Source: CAYFZO01 sp965226235 (GTDB lineage: Bacteria > Pseudomonadota > Gammaproteobacteria > Poriferisulfidales > Oxydemutatoraceae). From it: a stretch of 64,000 bases of DNA. Shown here one piece after another: positions 7,715-16,430 of this stretch (its first letter is position 1; the number at the start of each line of letters is the position of its first letter). The notes beneath the pieces were generated by a model. That model worked only from the letters and a program-made list of their open reading frames with translations, was not told the origin of the DNA and did not search any database. The position numbers were made by a program, and so were the translations under genes. Where the stretch lies: positions 620,001-684,000 of the forward strand of contig OZ245335.1 of NCBI GenBank assembly GCA_965226235.1, in the 5' to 3' direction.

Positions 7715-7789
7715 TGGCTGGGCCGGCAGGATTCGAACCTGCGAATGCCGGGATCAAAACCCGGTGCCTTACCACTTGGCGACGGCCCA
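7715..7789 (-). tRNA. tRNA-Gln (TTG anticodon)
   Basis: On the minus strand the acceptor TGGGCCG (7789-7783) pairs with CGGCCCA (7725-7719), followed by G and an encoded CCA (7717-7715). The anticodon stem CCGGG/CCCGG encloses TTTTGAT, giving anticodon TTG. The T arm is GCAGG-TTCGAAT-CCTGC. It lies between ispE and prs, the usual position for tRNA-Gln in related genomes. Confidence 0.96.
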
Positions 7790-7839
7790 ATTATCGACTA
7801 CGCGACCTGCCGCACGGTTACCTGCAGGCGATAGAACAA

Positions 7840-8763
7840 TCATCGGCTGGCGGGTGCCCTGGTATCCAGCGCGGCGATGCTTTGCAACAGCGGTGAGGCG
7901 TTCAGCCCGCGTGCCACAAACCCACCCACGTTGCCTGACATGGCCGCGAGTGCATCCAGTGCCTGCTCGCGGGTAGCGAATTCGGCAAACACACTGCATC
8001 CGGTGCCGCTCAATTTCGCTTTGCCGATGCAACCCGGTTCGCTCATATTCTCAGCGTTGCAATAGTCATCAAGCCAATCCAGCGTTTGTGCAACCTGCGG
8101 AAACTGCCGCCTCACCAGCGGTTCAAAAACATTGGTCGCCTTTCCCGAATAATAGTCTTTTATTGTGATCGTGCCGGCCGGTTGTGTCAATTCCAATTCC
8201 AGCGCGGCAAACAGCCTGGCGGTGATGATCTCGACCTGCGGCAGCAGGACCAGGTACCACGCATCGGGCAACGTCACCGCGGTCAGGCGTTCTCCGGCGC
8301 CTTCCGCCCAGGCGCTGTAACCACGAATGAACACAGGCACGTCCGCCCCCAAAGAGAACCCCAGTTCGCATAAGTGCCGGTCGTCCATACCACACCCCCA
8401 GAGCCGGTTCAAAGCATGCAGGGTGGTCGCCGCATCAGAGCTTCCACCGCCCAATCCAGACCCGGGAGGAACACGCTTATGCAAAACGATATCCGCGCCG
8501 GCGGTCACGGCGGCGGTTTTCCTGAGCAAAGCGGCGGCTCGCAACACCAGGTTGCTCGCTGCGGCGATTTCCGGCCCCGTGTAGTATCTGCGGCAATCCA
8601 CCTTGATATCCCCACCATCGCGCAGGGAAATATCCAGCCGATCCCCGTAGTCGATCAAGCGAAACAAGGTCTGCAGATCGTGATAGCCATCGTCACGCCG
8701 TCCGGTTACCTGCAGAAACAGGTTTAATTTTGCCGGTGCCGGCAGGCCCTCGAACGCCGACAC
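7840..8763 (-). CDS. ispE: 4-diphosphocytidyl-2-C-methyl-D-erythritol kinase
   Basis: This 307-residue GHMP kinase of the non-mevalonate isoprenoid pathway begins with PAPAKLNLFLQVTGRRDDGYHDLQT. The ATP-binding glycine loop PPGSGLGGGSSDAATTL lies at about residues 94-110, and a late glycine motif reads SGTGCSVFAEF. It lies 3 bp downstream of lolB and upstream of tRNA-Gln and prs. Confidence 0.96.
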   Translation of the reverse strand: MSAFEGLPAPAKLNLFLQVTGRRDDGYHDLQTLFRLIDYGDRLDISLRDGGDIKVDCRRYYTGPEIAAASNLVLRAAALLRKTAAVTAGADIVLHKRVPPGSGLGGGSSDAATTLHALNRLWGCGMDDRHLCELGFSLGADVPVFIRGYSAWAEGAGERLTAVTLPDAWYLVLLPQVEIITARLFAALELELTQPAGTITIKDYYSGKATNVFEPLVRRQFPQVAQTLDWLDDYCNAENMSEPGCIGKAKLSGTGCSVFAEFATREQALDALAAMSGNVGGFVARGLNASPLLQSIAALDTRAPASR

Positions 8764-8766
8764 GGC

Positions 8767-9474
8767 TCAGATCATCTCCTCGACGCTGGCTTTGAATCGC
8801 AGCAGTTGCCAACGCTGTACCGAGACGGTGAATTTCAGGTCGTCACGGGTCAAGACCAGCAACGTCGGCAACATCACCCTGCCCAGAAGAAGGTGCTGCA
8901 CCGACTGATACCGCATGTATCGCACCTCCCAGTCTGCTTGTTGAAATGCTGCCAAAGAGCCGTCCTGGTTCAGGCTCAGCAAGCCCGGGGAGGCACCCGG
9001 CTTTCCGACCACCCAATCTTGCAGGTGCTCCATCGGCACATCGGCATCAAGTGTTTTTGCGACGAGTTCCCTGAACGATGCGGCGTGGTAAGTCCTGCCT
9101 CGGTTGTCTATTGCACTGGCTGCGCCCTGGCTGTGCTGCAGACGCATCAGAGTCCGTCCCCCGGAGCTCAGCAGGTTGATGCGATCACTGTCTTCTGCAT
9201 GCAGCCAGTTTAAACCGGCGCGCCACAGCTTGCCGTCACGGAGAATGCTCACTTTGCCATGAAGCTGCCAGGACGAAATCGCCTCGACCTGTGCCTGGTG
9301 CAATGCCGCTAAGTGTCCTCGATCCGGCTCGGCAATCTCCGGCGGAGAAGGCGCACAGGCCACCAATGTCACCAATCCGCCGGCCAGTAGCAATAGCCGG
9401 GGGGCAGGTAGCGAACCGGGACGTGCCAGCTGCTGCCGGCGCGGCTCAGCGCGGACAGTCTTGTCGCAATGCAT
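8767..9474 (-). CDS. lolB: LolB, outer-membrane lipoprotein receptor
   Basis: This 235-residue protein has a signal peptide ending in a lipobox (GGLVTLVA followed by C at about residue 40). It carries the LolB features W-LHGKVSI, W--GLNW, D-I-LLS, and a late W-V-Y-RYQ strand. LolB accepts lipoproteins from LolA and inserts them in the outer membrane. The gene overlaps the end of the upstream TPR gene by 29 bp and is followed at once by ispE. Confidence 0.93.
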   Translation of the reverse strand: MHCDKTVRAEPRRQQLARPGSLPAPRLLLLAGGLVTLVACAPSPPEIAEPDRGHLAALHQAQVEAISSWQLHGKVSILRDGKLWRAGLNWLHAEDSDRINLLSSGGRTLMRLQHSQGAASAIDNRGRTYHAASFRELVAKTLDADVPMEHLQDWVVGKPGASPGLLSLNQDGSLAAFQQADWEVRYMRYQSVQHLLLGRVMLPTLLVLTRDDLKFTVSVQRWQLLRFKASVEEMI

Positions 9475-11167
9475 GAAGATATTTGTCTTCAGGAAATTCT
9501 TCCAGCGCTTGCTTCAATAAGCCGTGCGCCTCCGGCATCCGCTGCCGCGCACATAAAATCTCAACCAGGTGCCCCAGAACATCGGGGTGACGCAAACCAG
9601 CCAACGCGCGGCGGATGAGGGCTTCCGCCAGGTCGATGTTGTTGAGGCGAAACTCGACCCAGCCGAGGCTGTCGAGAATCGCCGGGTCGTCCGGCGCCAG
9701 CGCATAGGCGCGCAAAAGATACGCCCTGGCTTCATCCAGGCGAATGTTTTTGTCGGCAAACGTATACCCCAGCGCATTCAGCACGTCGGGATTGTCGGGA
9801 TCATCCTGCAGGATACGCACCATGTCATCTTCGAAACGACCCAGCAGGTCGAGTTCAGCCGCGGCAAACCCGCGCGCGTACAGCAGGCTGTTCAGGGCGC
9901 CGTATTTTTCGATCGCCTGCGTATAGATTTCCAGCGCCTCGGCATGGCGTTCATGGCGGCTCAGGATTTTTCCCTCCTCCAGATAAAAACCGACTTGCTC
10001 CTGGGTGCTCTCTGTCAGCAACCGCGCTCTTTCAAGTTGCGCGATCGATTTCTCCGGTTCACCAAGCTTTTGATAGACTTCGGAGATTGAAAACTGCGCT
10101 TGATTGAAAAGCTCCCCGGAAGGAATCGATCGGTAAATCTCCAGTGCCTGATCCAGTTCTCCGCGCTGTTCGGCAATGCGTCCCTGGTAATACGCAGCTT
10201 CGACAGAGCGCCCGGGAAACGAGTTCAGTTGATCGAAAAAGGCTTCGGCAGTGACCAGGTCTCCAATCTGCATCGACAACACGCCGATCGCCTGGATGGC
10301 ATCCGGGTTATGCGGATGGTTCTCGTGAATCAGGTGAAACTGCTTCAGCGCTTCTTCGTTCCTGTCGCTTTCGAGTAGCAGCCTCGCGTAATTGCCCCGA
10401 ATCTGCGGGTCATCCGGCGCCTTGACTATCGCCGTCATCGCCACCGACAGCCCTCGATCGACCTGGCCCGAAGCGATCAAGGCCCACCCTTCGAGCAGGT
10501 AGGCGTTGGCGAATTCCGAATCTATCCCGCTCGCGTTTGCAGCGAACCTTGCGGCCTCTTCATAGTCACCGGTATGCGTCAGAAACAAGGCGTAGGCATA
10601 TTGCGCCTGTGCACTGCCAGCAAAGCGTTCAGCCATCTCCTTCATCCGCGTTGCTGCCTCCGACGGCATCTCGGACACCAGCGTGGCGCTGAGCCTAGTC
10701 AGGATACGGCTCTCATCGACGTCATCGCGCCCGATGACTTGCTGCAGAATCTCCATCGCGTCCTCGAAGCGACGATCGATTACATAGACGACCGCCAGCA
10801 ACTGCTTGATTTCAACGTCGTCAGGATTGATCTCCAGCCACCGCTCTCCCAGTGCCAGCGCCTGGGTATAGGCTTTGTTATCCAATCCCAGCCTGAAGGC
10901 ACCTTTGAGCACAGCGGGATCATCGGTGTAGCGGGCTGCGTTGCGATAATGATCGAACGCGGCGGCGAGATCGCCACGACGCAGAGCGAATTCGCCAGCG
11001 AGCAGATCGTAAACGAGATCTGCCTGACGACGCGTTTCAGGGGTCGTGGCACCTACGCTCTCCTGCTGCAGAAACGGCGCATGCGTGGAAGTGGCGCACG
11101 CCGACGCCATGGACAGAAGTAACGAAATCAGCGTGCAGGCAACATTTTTTTCACAGCGTTTCTTCAT
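9446..11167 (-). CDS. TPR-repeat lipoprotein upstream of lolB
   Basis: This 573-residue protein is made almost wholly of tetratricopeptide repeats, such as FALRRGDLAAAFDHYRNA and several ALEIY- and LDEAR-type units to the C-terminus. I start at ATG 11167 because the product then opens with a signal peptide and lipobox (LLLSMASA followed by C); a TTG at 11251 is the longer option. A TPR protein before lolB is common in Pseudomonas and relatives, where it is thought to take part in envelope assembly, but the exact role is unknown. It is divergent from hemA with a 134-bp shared promoter region. Confidence 0.88.
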   Translation of the reverse strand: MKKRCEKNVACTLISLLLSMASACATSTHAPFLQQESVGATTPETRRQADLVYDLLAGEFALRRGDLAAAFDHYRNAARYTDDPAVLKGAFRLGLDNKAYTQALALGERWLEINPDDVEIKQLLAVVYVIDRRFEDAMEILQQVIGRDDVDESRILTRLSATLVSEMPSEAATRMKEMAERFAGSAQAQYAYALFLTHTGDYEEAARFAANASGIDSEFANAYLLEGWALIASGQVDRGLSVAMTAIVKAPDDPQIRGNYARLLLESDRNEEALKQFHLIHENHPHNPDAIQAIGVLSMQIGDLVTAEAFFDQLNSFPGRSVEAAYYQGRIAEQRGELDQALEIYRSIPSGELFNQAQFSISEVYQKLGEPEKSIAQLERARLLTESTQEQVGFYLEEGKILSRHERHAEALEIYTQAIEKYGALNSLLYARGFAAAELDLLGRFEDDMVRILQDDPDNPDVLNALGYTFADKNIRLDEARAYLLRAYALAPDDPAILDSLGWVEFRLNNIDLAEALIRRALAGLRHPDVLGHLVEILCARQRMPEAHGLLKQALEEFPEDKYLHALRQDCPR

Positions 11168-11301
11168 TCCTACAATCGTACCCCCCCACATCGTTCTGCT
11201 AAACTTGGAGGCACACAACTTCAAGACGCACGACGCACCAGCCACACACAAGCCATCTTATCACGCCCGTATACAACCGTTTTACGGCCACACATACAGC
11301 C

Positions 11302-12597
11302 ATGTCACTAGTTGTCTTCGGACTCAATCATAAGAGCGCGCCTCTCGCAGTACTTGAAAAAATCGTCATCGTCGAAGATCGCATACCCCACGCGCTGGTA
11401 GATTTCAGCACAAAAACCGATGCCGACGAGTCGGTGATACTGTCCACCTGCAACCGTTGCGAGATCTACGGCGTTTTCCGGAGCAATGGCGCAAGGGATG
11501 CCATGGCCGAGTGGCTGTCGGCGTATCGCGGTATCGCCCGGGAAGCAATCGACCCGCACTGTTTCAGTTACCAGGATACGGCGGCGGCGCGCCATTTGAT
11601 GCGGGTCAGCAGCAGTATCGATTCAATGATCGTCGGTGAAGCGCAGATCCTTGGACAGGTCAAGTCCGCCTACCGCATTGCGCTCGACCACAAAACGCCT
11701 GGCCCCAACCTTTGCCGGCTGTTTGAAAGCTCGCTCGCGATCGCCAAGCAAATCCGCACCACCACCGCGCTTGGGAAATACCCGGTATCTTATGCACCCG
11801 CGATCATAAAAGCCTCTCGGCGCTTGTTCGAGAGTCTTGCGGACAAAAACATATTGCTGATCGGCACCGGGGAAATGATCGACCTCGCTGCCAGCCACTT
11901 CAACAAGCAGAATATCGCCGCGATGAGCATTGCCGGGCGCTCCGAAGAAAAAGCCCTGGCATTGGCGAAGAAGTTCTCGGCCACCGCGGTAAACCTGGGG
12001 GACATCCAGAACATCCTGCACCTGCAGGACATCGTCGTAAGCTGCACCGCCAGCACCTCGGTGCTGCTGCACGCCCCCGAGGTGCTCGGCGCGCTCAAAA
12101 AGCGCAGGCATAAGCCGGTGTTGATGGTGGATATGGCCTTGCCGCGCGACCTGGATGAACGAATCAAGGAGCTTCCGGATGTTTATCTGTATACCCTGGA
12201 AGACCTCGCAGAGATCATCGACGAAAACAAACAGGCTCGCCTTGCCGCAGCCAGGCAGGCGGAGGCATTGATACAGGAAAAAGCCGATGAGTACACGGGA
12301 TGGATGAACTCCCGCAGAGCCAGAGAGCTCATCACCGAGCTGCTGACCGAAGCCGAGGACGCGCAGGCATACTCTCTCGAAAAAGCGAAAAATGCCCTGC
12401 GCAAGGGAAAATCACCCGAGGACGCGTTGTCCGAACTGGCGGCGTCGCTGACGGGAAAGCTACTTCACCCGACGCTGAAAATGCTCACGCTCGCGTCTGC
12501 AGGCAAGCAGTCCGAGTTGCTGGACGCCATGGAAAAACAACTCGACGGAAACAGGAGACAGGGTGATGGGGTCTTTGCCAACAAGCCTGTCAAGTGA
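11302..12597 (+). CDS. hemA: glutamyl-tRNA reductase
   Basis: This 431-residue enzyme carries out the first step of tetrapyrrole synthesis, reducing Glu-tRNA to glutamate-1-semialdehyde. It shows FGLNHKSAPLAVLEK at the N-terminus, the catalytic cysteine in LSTCNRCEIY (about residue 50), VGEAQILGQVK, an NADPH-binding segment ILLIGTGEMIDLAA, and the C-terminal dimerisation helix. It heads hemA-prfA-prmC, a widespread arrangement, divergent from the TPR-lolB block. Confidence 0.97.
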   Translation: MSLVVFGLNHKSAPLAVLEKIVIVEDRIPHALVDFSTKTDADESVILSTCNRCEIYGVFRSNGARDAMAEWLSAYRGIAREAIDPHCFSYQDTAAARHLMRVSSSIDSMIVGEAQILGQVKSAYRIALDHKTPGPNLCRLFESSLAIAKQIRTTTALGKYPVSYAPAIIKASRRLFESLADKNILLIGTGEMIDLAASHFNKQNIAAMSIAGRSEEKALALAKKFSATAVNLGDIQNILHLQDIVVSCTASTSVLLHAPEVLGALKKRRHKPVLMVDMALPRDLDERIKELPDVYLYTLEDLAEIIDENKQARLAAARQAEALIQEKADEYTGWMNSRRARELITELLTEAEDAQAYSLEKAKNALRKGKSPEDALSELAASLTGKLLHPTLKMLTLASAGKQSELLDAMEKQLDGNRRQGDGVFANKPVK

Positions 12598-12621
12598 GAA
12601 AATCCTACCCGTGACTCGAAA

Positions 12622-13704
12622 ATGACACCTTCCATGTCAAAAAAACTGGCTGCGATGGAAACGCGATACACCGAAATCGTCGCGTTGCTGAGTGATCCCG
12701 GGATCGTCGCCAACCAGCAACGATACTGTGACCTGAACCGCGAATTGGCGCGGCTCGGGAAAGTGGTGAGCCATTACCTGGAGTATACGAATAGCAGGAA
12801 GATCCTCGCCGAACTATCGGACATGCTGCAGGACAAGGATACGGAAGTGAAAGAATTGGCACAGCAGGAAAGCGAATTGTTAAAAAACAACCTCGCCAAT
12901 ACCGAGTTGGAAATCCGCAAGTGCCTGCTGCCGCAGGATCCTCACGATCAGAATAATATCTTCCTGGAGGTCCGAGCCGGTACCGGCGGGAACGAAGCGG
13001 CAATTTTTGCCGGAGACCTGTTTCGCATGTACCACCGTTACGCGGAAAACAAAAACTGGCAGGTGGAAACCATCACCTGTAGCGAAGGAGAACACGGCGG
13101 CTTTAAGGAAATCATCTCGCGCATTACCGGGAACGGCGCTTACTCGAAACTGAAGTTTGAATCCGGCGTGCATCGCGTGCAGCGAATTCCGGAAACCGAA
13201 TCGCAAGGAAGGATCCACACCTCGGCAGCCACCGTCGCGGTGCTGCCGGAAGCCGAGGAAATCGACGATGTCGACATCGACACGGAGGACTTGCGCATTG
13301 ATAAATTCAGAGCATCCGGTGCCGGTGGACAACACGTCAACAAGACCGACTCGGCAATCCGTATTACCCATGTGCCTTCGGGGATCGTCGTGGAATGTCA
13401 GGACGAACGCTCGCAGCATAGAAACAAGGCGCGCGCGCTGGCGCTGCTAAAAGCGAGACTGCTGGATCTCGAGCAACGCAAACAGAGCGAGGCGCAGGCA
13501 AGTACACGCAAAAGCATGGTCGGGTCAGGCGACCGCTCGGAGCGTATCCGCACCTACAACTATCCTCAAAACAGGGTCACCGACCATCGCATCAACCTGA
13601 CGCTACACCAGTTGCTTGAGATCACGGCCGGTGCGCTGGATTTGCTCATCGACCCATTGACACATGAACACCAGGCCGAGGTCATGGCACAGTTCGATGA
13701 TTGA
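12622..13704 (+). CDS. prfA: peptide chain release factor 1
   Basis: This 360-residue class I release factor has the GGQ motif within GAGGQHVNKTDSAIR (about residues 232-246), which triggers peptide release. It also has the stop-codon reading region with the PxT-type loop near RIPETESQGRIHTS, and VRAGTGGNEAAIFA. It recognises UAA and UAG. Its 3' end overlaps prmC, whose product methylates the GGQ glutamine. Confidence 0.97.
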   Translation: MTPSMSKKLAAMETRYTEIVALLSDPGIVANQQRYCDLNRELARLGKVVSHYLEYTNSRKILAELSDMLQDKDTEVKELAQQESELLKNNLANTELEIRKCLLPQDPHDQNNIFLEVRAGTGGNEAAIFAGDLFRMYHRYAENKNWQVETITCSEGEHGGFKEIISRITGNGAYSKLKFESGVHRVQRIPETESQGRIHTSAATVAVLPEAEEIDDVDIDTEDLRIDKFRASGAGGQHVNKTDSAIRITHVPSGIVVECQDERSQHRNKARALALLKARLLDLEQRKQSEAQASTRKSMVGSGDRSERIRTYNYPQNRVTDHRINLTLHQLLEITAGALDLLIDPLTHEHQAEVMAQFDD

Positions 13705-14554
13705 GAACACCCTCGCGACCGCGACCACGGTGGGCGAAGCGCGTGCCATACTGCTGCACCACCTGGGCGACACGCTCGAAATCGATCACCTGCTGTGCGC
13801 CACCCTGCGCTGTGAACGCTCGCGTCTGTACGCACATCGGCAAATGAAGATCAGCCGTGCCGACAGGCTGCATCTTCAGACACGGCTGCAACGGCGTCTG
13901 CAAGGTGTGCCATTGGCGTACGTAACCGGCAGTTGTGAATTCTTCTCGCTGGAACTGGAAATCACCCCGGACGCGCTGATCCCCCGGCCAGCGACCGAAA
14001 CGCTGGTTGAAGCCGCACTGGCTACGATGAAGCAACAGGCGCGAGTCCTCGAACTCGGCACCGGTTGCGGCGCCGTCGCCATCACCCTCGCGCAGCAACG
14101 CCCCGACGCCACGATCACCGCCTGCGACATCAGTACCGACGCCCTGGCGTTGGCACAACGAAATGCGAAGCGACATGGCGTCGAAGTGAAATACATCGAA
14201 AGCGACTGGTTCAACAACCTCGCCGACCAGCGGTTTGATCTGATCGTCGCCAACCCGCCTTACCTTGATGAACAAGACCCTGAGGTCGACCCGTCGGTCC
14301 TTGCCCACGAGCCTCGCGTCGCCCTGGTTGCACGCGAACGAGGTCTGGCCTGCCTGCACCGGATCATTGCGGACGCCTCCGCGCACATCTATACTCCAGG
14401 AGCGTTGGTGCTGGAGCATGGATACAGTCAGGCGACCCAGGTCAGAAAGAGGCTGGCAGCGGCAGGGTTCTCCAGGCTACGTTGCACGCGCGACCTCGCA
14501 GGTCATCCACGCGTTGCCACAGGGACGAAAATGCCCGGGAGACAAACCCAATGA
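13697..14554 (+). CDS. prmC: release-factor glutamine methyltransferase
   Basis: This 285-residue SAM-dependent methyltransferase has motif I LELGTGCGAVAITLA (about residues 116-130) and the catalytic NPPY motif (VANPPYLDEQDPEV). The helical N-terminal domain has the usual QRRLQGVPLAYVTG-CEFF. I choose ATG 13697, which overlaps the prfA stop by 8 bp. An upstream ATG at 13664 would add 11 residues of prfA shadow. It methylates the glutamine of the GGQ motif in RF1 and RF2. Confidence 0.95.
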   Translation: MIENTLATATTVGEARAILLHHLGDTLEIDHLLCATLRCERSRLYAHRQMKISRADRLHLQTRLQRRLQGVPLAYVTGSCEFFSLELEITPDALIPRPATETLVEAALATMKQQARVLELGTGCGAVAITLAQQRPDATITACDISTDALALAQRNAKRHGVEVKYIESDWFNNLADQRFDLIVANPPYLDEQDPEVDPSVLAHEPRVALVARERGLACLHRIIADASAHIYTPGALVLEHGYSQATQVRKRLAAAGFSRLRCTRDLAGHPRVATGTKMPGRQTQ

Positions 14555-14955
14555 AAAAACCAATCGTCGAAATTTACGCGCTTGCCGTGTGTTTCATCTG
14601 CATCGCTTTCTCCGCTATTTTCATCACGGCGGCCATCAACAGCGGTATCAAACTCGCCTACCCGGAATTCACCTTGTCCGCACGCGAGTACCAGACGTAT
14701 CAAAATAATGCCGACTTTCTCGAAGAAAAGATCAAGGTGCTGCCGACTGAACATGCCGTCATGTATAAGAACATGACGCAGGAGGAGTTGGCTCTCGTAA
14801 GAAACAGCAGCTTTCAATCCGCGCTCGAGAGTGAACGCCGCCGCGGATCGCAAGGACTGCTCCAGCATTCGATCGTCATTGTCATACTCGCGTTGATCTT
14901 CGCGCTGCATTGGAAGCTGGCAAGAAAGACGCGGCGCGACACGGCGGCCGGTTGA
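14551..14955 (+). CDS. small two-TM membrane protein
   Basis: This 134-residue protein has a first membrane helix at about residues 8-32 (IYALAVCFICIAFSAIFITA), a soluble charged segment with EYQTYQNNADFLEEK, and a second helix near 108-124 (HSIVIVILALIFALHW). The ATG overlaps the prmC stop as ATGA, so it is translationally coupled to prmC. I do not recognise the family. By position it belongs to the hemA-prfA-prmC operon, but nothing in the sequence gives it a role. Confidence 0.7.
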   Translation: MKKPIVEIYALAVCFICIAFSAIFITAAINSGIKLAYPEFTLSAREYQTYQNNADFLEEKIKVLPTEHAVMYKNMTQEELALVRNSSFQSALESERRRGSQGLLQHSIVIVILALIFALHWKLARKTRRDTAAG

Positions 14956-14993
14956 ATCACAGCAGATCGGCTCGCCAGACCGGCGCCTGGCCT

Positions 14994-16430
14994 CTAGCCA
15001 CCAAGTTCACGCTTGAGGATGCGGTTGACCACCGCGGGGTCGGCCCTGCTCCCGGCTGCTTTCATCACCTGCCCGACAAAATAACCAAAGACTTTCTGCT
15101 TGCCGGATCGATATTGATCGACTTGCCTGGCATTGTCGGAAATCACGCGCCGAACGATTTCCTCGATCTCCCCGACATCCGTGATCTGCGACAGGTTTCG
15201 CGTCTCGATAATGGTGGCAGCGTCGCCTCCATCAGCCCACATCACCTCAAAAACCTCCTTGGCCGTCTTGCCAGAAATCGTTCCGTCCTCGACCCGATCG
15301 AGCAGCCGCGCGAGTGCCTGGGCGGTCACGGGTGAATCGGCGATGGCGGTATGATCACGATGCAGGGCCGCCACCAGCGTCCCGTTGATCCAGTTGGCGA
15401 CCGACTTCGCCGTTGCTTTGGTCTCTTTCGCGCAAAGCTCGAAATAATCGGCGACATCCCGGTCGTCAGTCAGACGCAGGGCATCTTCCGCCGACAGCGA
15501 GTACATCGACACAAACCTGTCCCTGCGCGCGTCAGGCAACTCGGGCAAACTTTCCCGCACCTGTGCTACGAACCGCTCGTCGATCACGACCGGAACCAGG
15601 TCAGGGTCAGGAAAATAGCGGTAATCGTTGGCTTCTTCCTTGCTCCGCATCGGACGGGTCTCCTCTTTCACGGCATCAAACAAGCGGGTCTCCTGTATCA
15701 CCCCCCGGCCTGATTCAAGCAACCTGGTTTGGCGCGCGATCTCGTAATCCAGCGCTCTCGCCGCAAAGCGGAAGGAATTCAGGTTCTTGATCTCGCTGCG
15801 GGTGCCCAATGCGTCAGTGCCCAGGACGCGCAAGGAAACATTGACGTCACAGCGAAACGACCCTTCCTGCATGTTGCCGTCGCAGATATCGAGACAGGTA
15901 ACGATACCGTGTATTTTTTTCATGTAGCAAACCGCTTCGTCAATACTATGCATCTCCGGCTCGGAGACAATTTCTATCAGCGGTGTGCCGGCACGGTTCA
16001 GGTCGATACCGCTCGACGATGGAAATGCCTCGTGCAGCGACTTGCCTGCGTCTTCTTCGAGGTGGGCCCGGGTGATGCCGATTCTTTTTTCGACACCGTC
16101 GGCCAGCACGATAACCACACTGCCTCCCGCCACGACCGGCGTATGAAACTGGCTGATCTGATAGCCTTTAGGCAAATCAGGGTAGTAATAGTTCTTTCTT
16201 TCAAACAACGACTGCAGATTGATTTCACTTCCCACGGCCAGGCCGAAAGCAACGGCCATGCGCACGGCTTCGGCGTTGAGTACCGGCAAGGTTCCGGGCA
16301 ACGCCACGTCGACCCCGCAGGCTTGTGTATTGGGCGCGGCGCCATAATCGGTTGCGGCGCCCGAGAACAGCTTGCTGCGGGTTTTCAGCCGCGTGTGAAT
16401 CTCGATCCCGATAACCGGCTGCCACGGCAT
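14994..16430 (-). CDS. gatB: Asp/Glu-tRNA amidotransferase subunit B
   Basis: This 478-residue subunit of GatCAB begins PVIGIEIHTRLKT. It shows the GatB markers CGVDVALPGTLPVLN, LFERKNYYYPDLPKGYQISQ (as a dispersed match), EDAGKS, and RCDVNVSLR, with a YqeY-like helical tail. GatB phosphorylates misacylated Glu-tRNAGln or Asp-tRNAAsn and hands it to GatA for amidation. Its ATG overlaps the gatA stop as TAATG. The presence of the complex implies indirect charging of tRNA-Asn or tRNA-Gln. Confidence 0.97.
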   Translation of the reverse strand: MPWQPVIGIEIHTRLKTRSKLFSGAATDYGAAPNTQACGVDVALPGTLPVLNAEAVRMAVAFGLAVGSEINLQSLFERKNYYYPDLPKGYQISQFHTPVVAGGSVVIVLADGVEKRIGITRAHLEEDAGKSLHEAFPSSSGIDLNRAGTPLIEIVSEPEMHSIDEAVCYMKKIHGIVTCLDICDGNMQEGSFRCDVNVSLRVLGTDALGTRSEIKNLNSFRFAARALDYEIARQTRLLESGRGVIQETRLFDAVKEETRPMRSKEEANDYRYFPDPDLVPVVIDERFVAQVRESLPELPDARRDRFVSMYSLSAEDALRLTDDRDVADYFELCAKETKATAKSVANWINGTLVAALHRDHTAIADSPVTAQALARLLDRVEDGTISGKTAKEVFEVMWADGGDAATIIETRNLSQITDVGEIEEIVRRVISDNARQVDQYRSGKQKVFGYFVGQVMKAAGSRADPAVVNRILKRELGG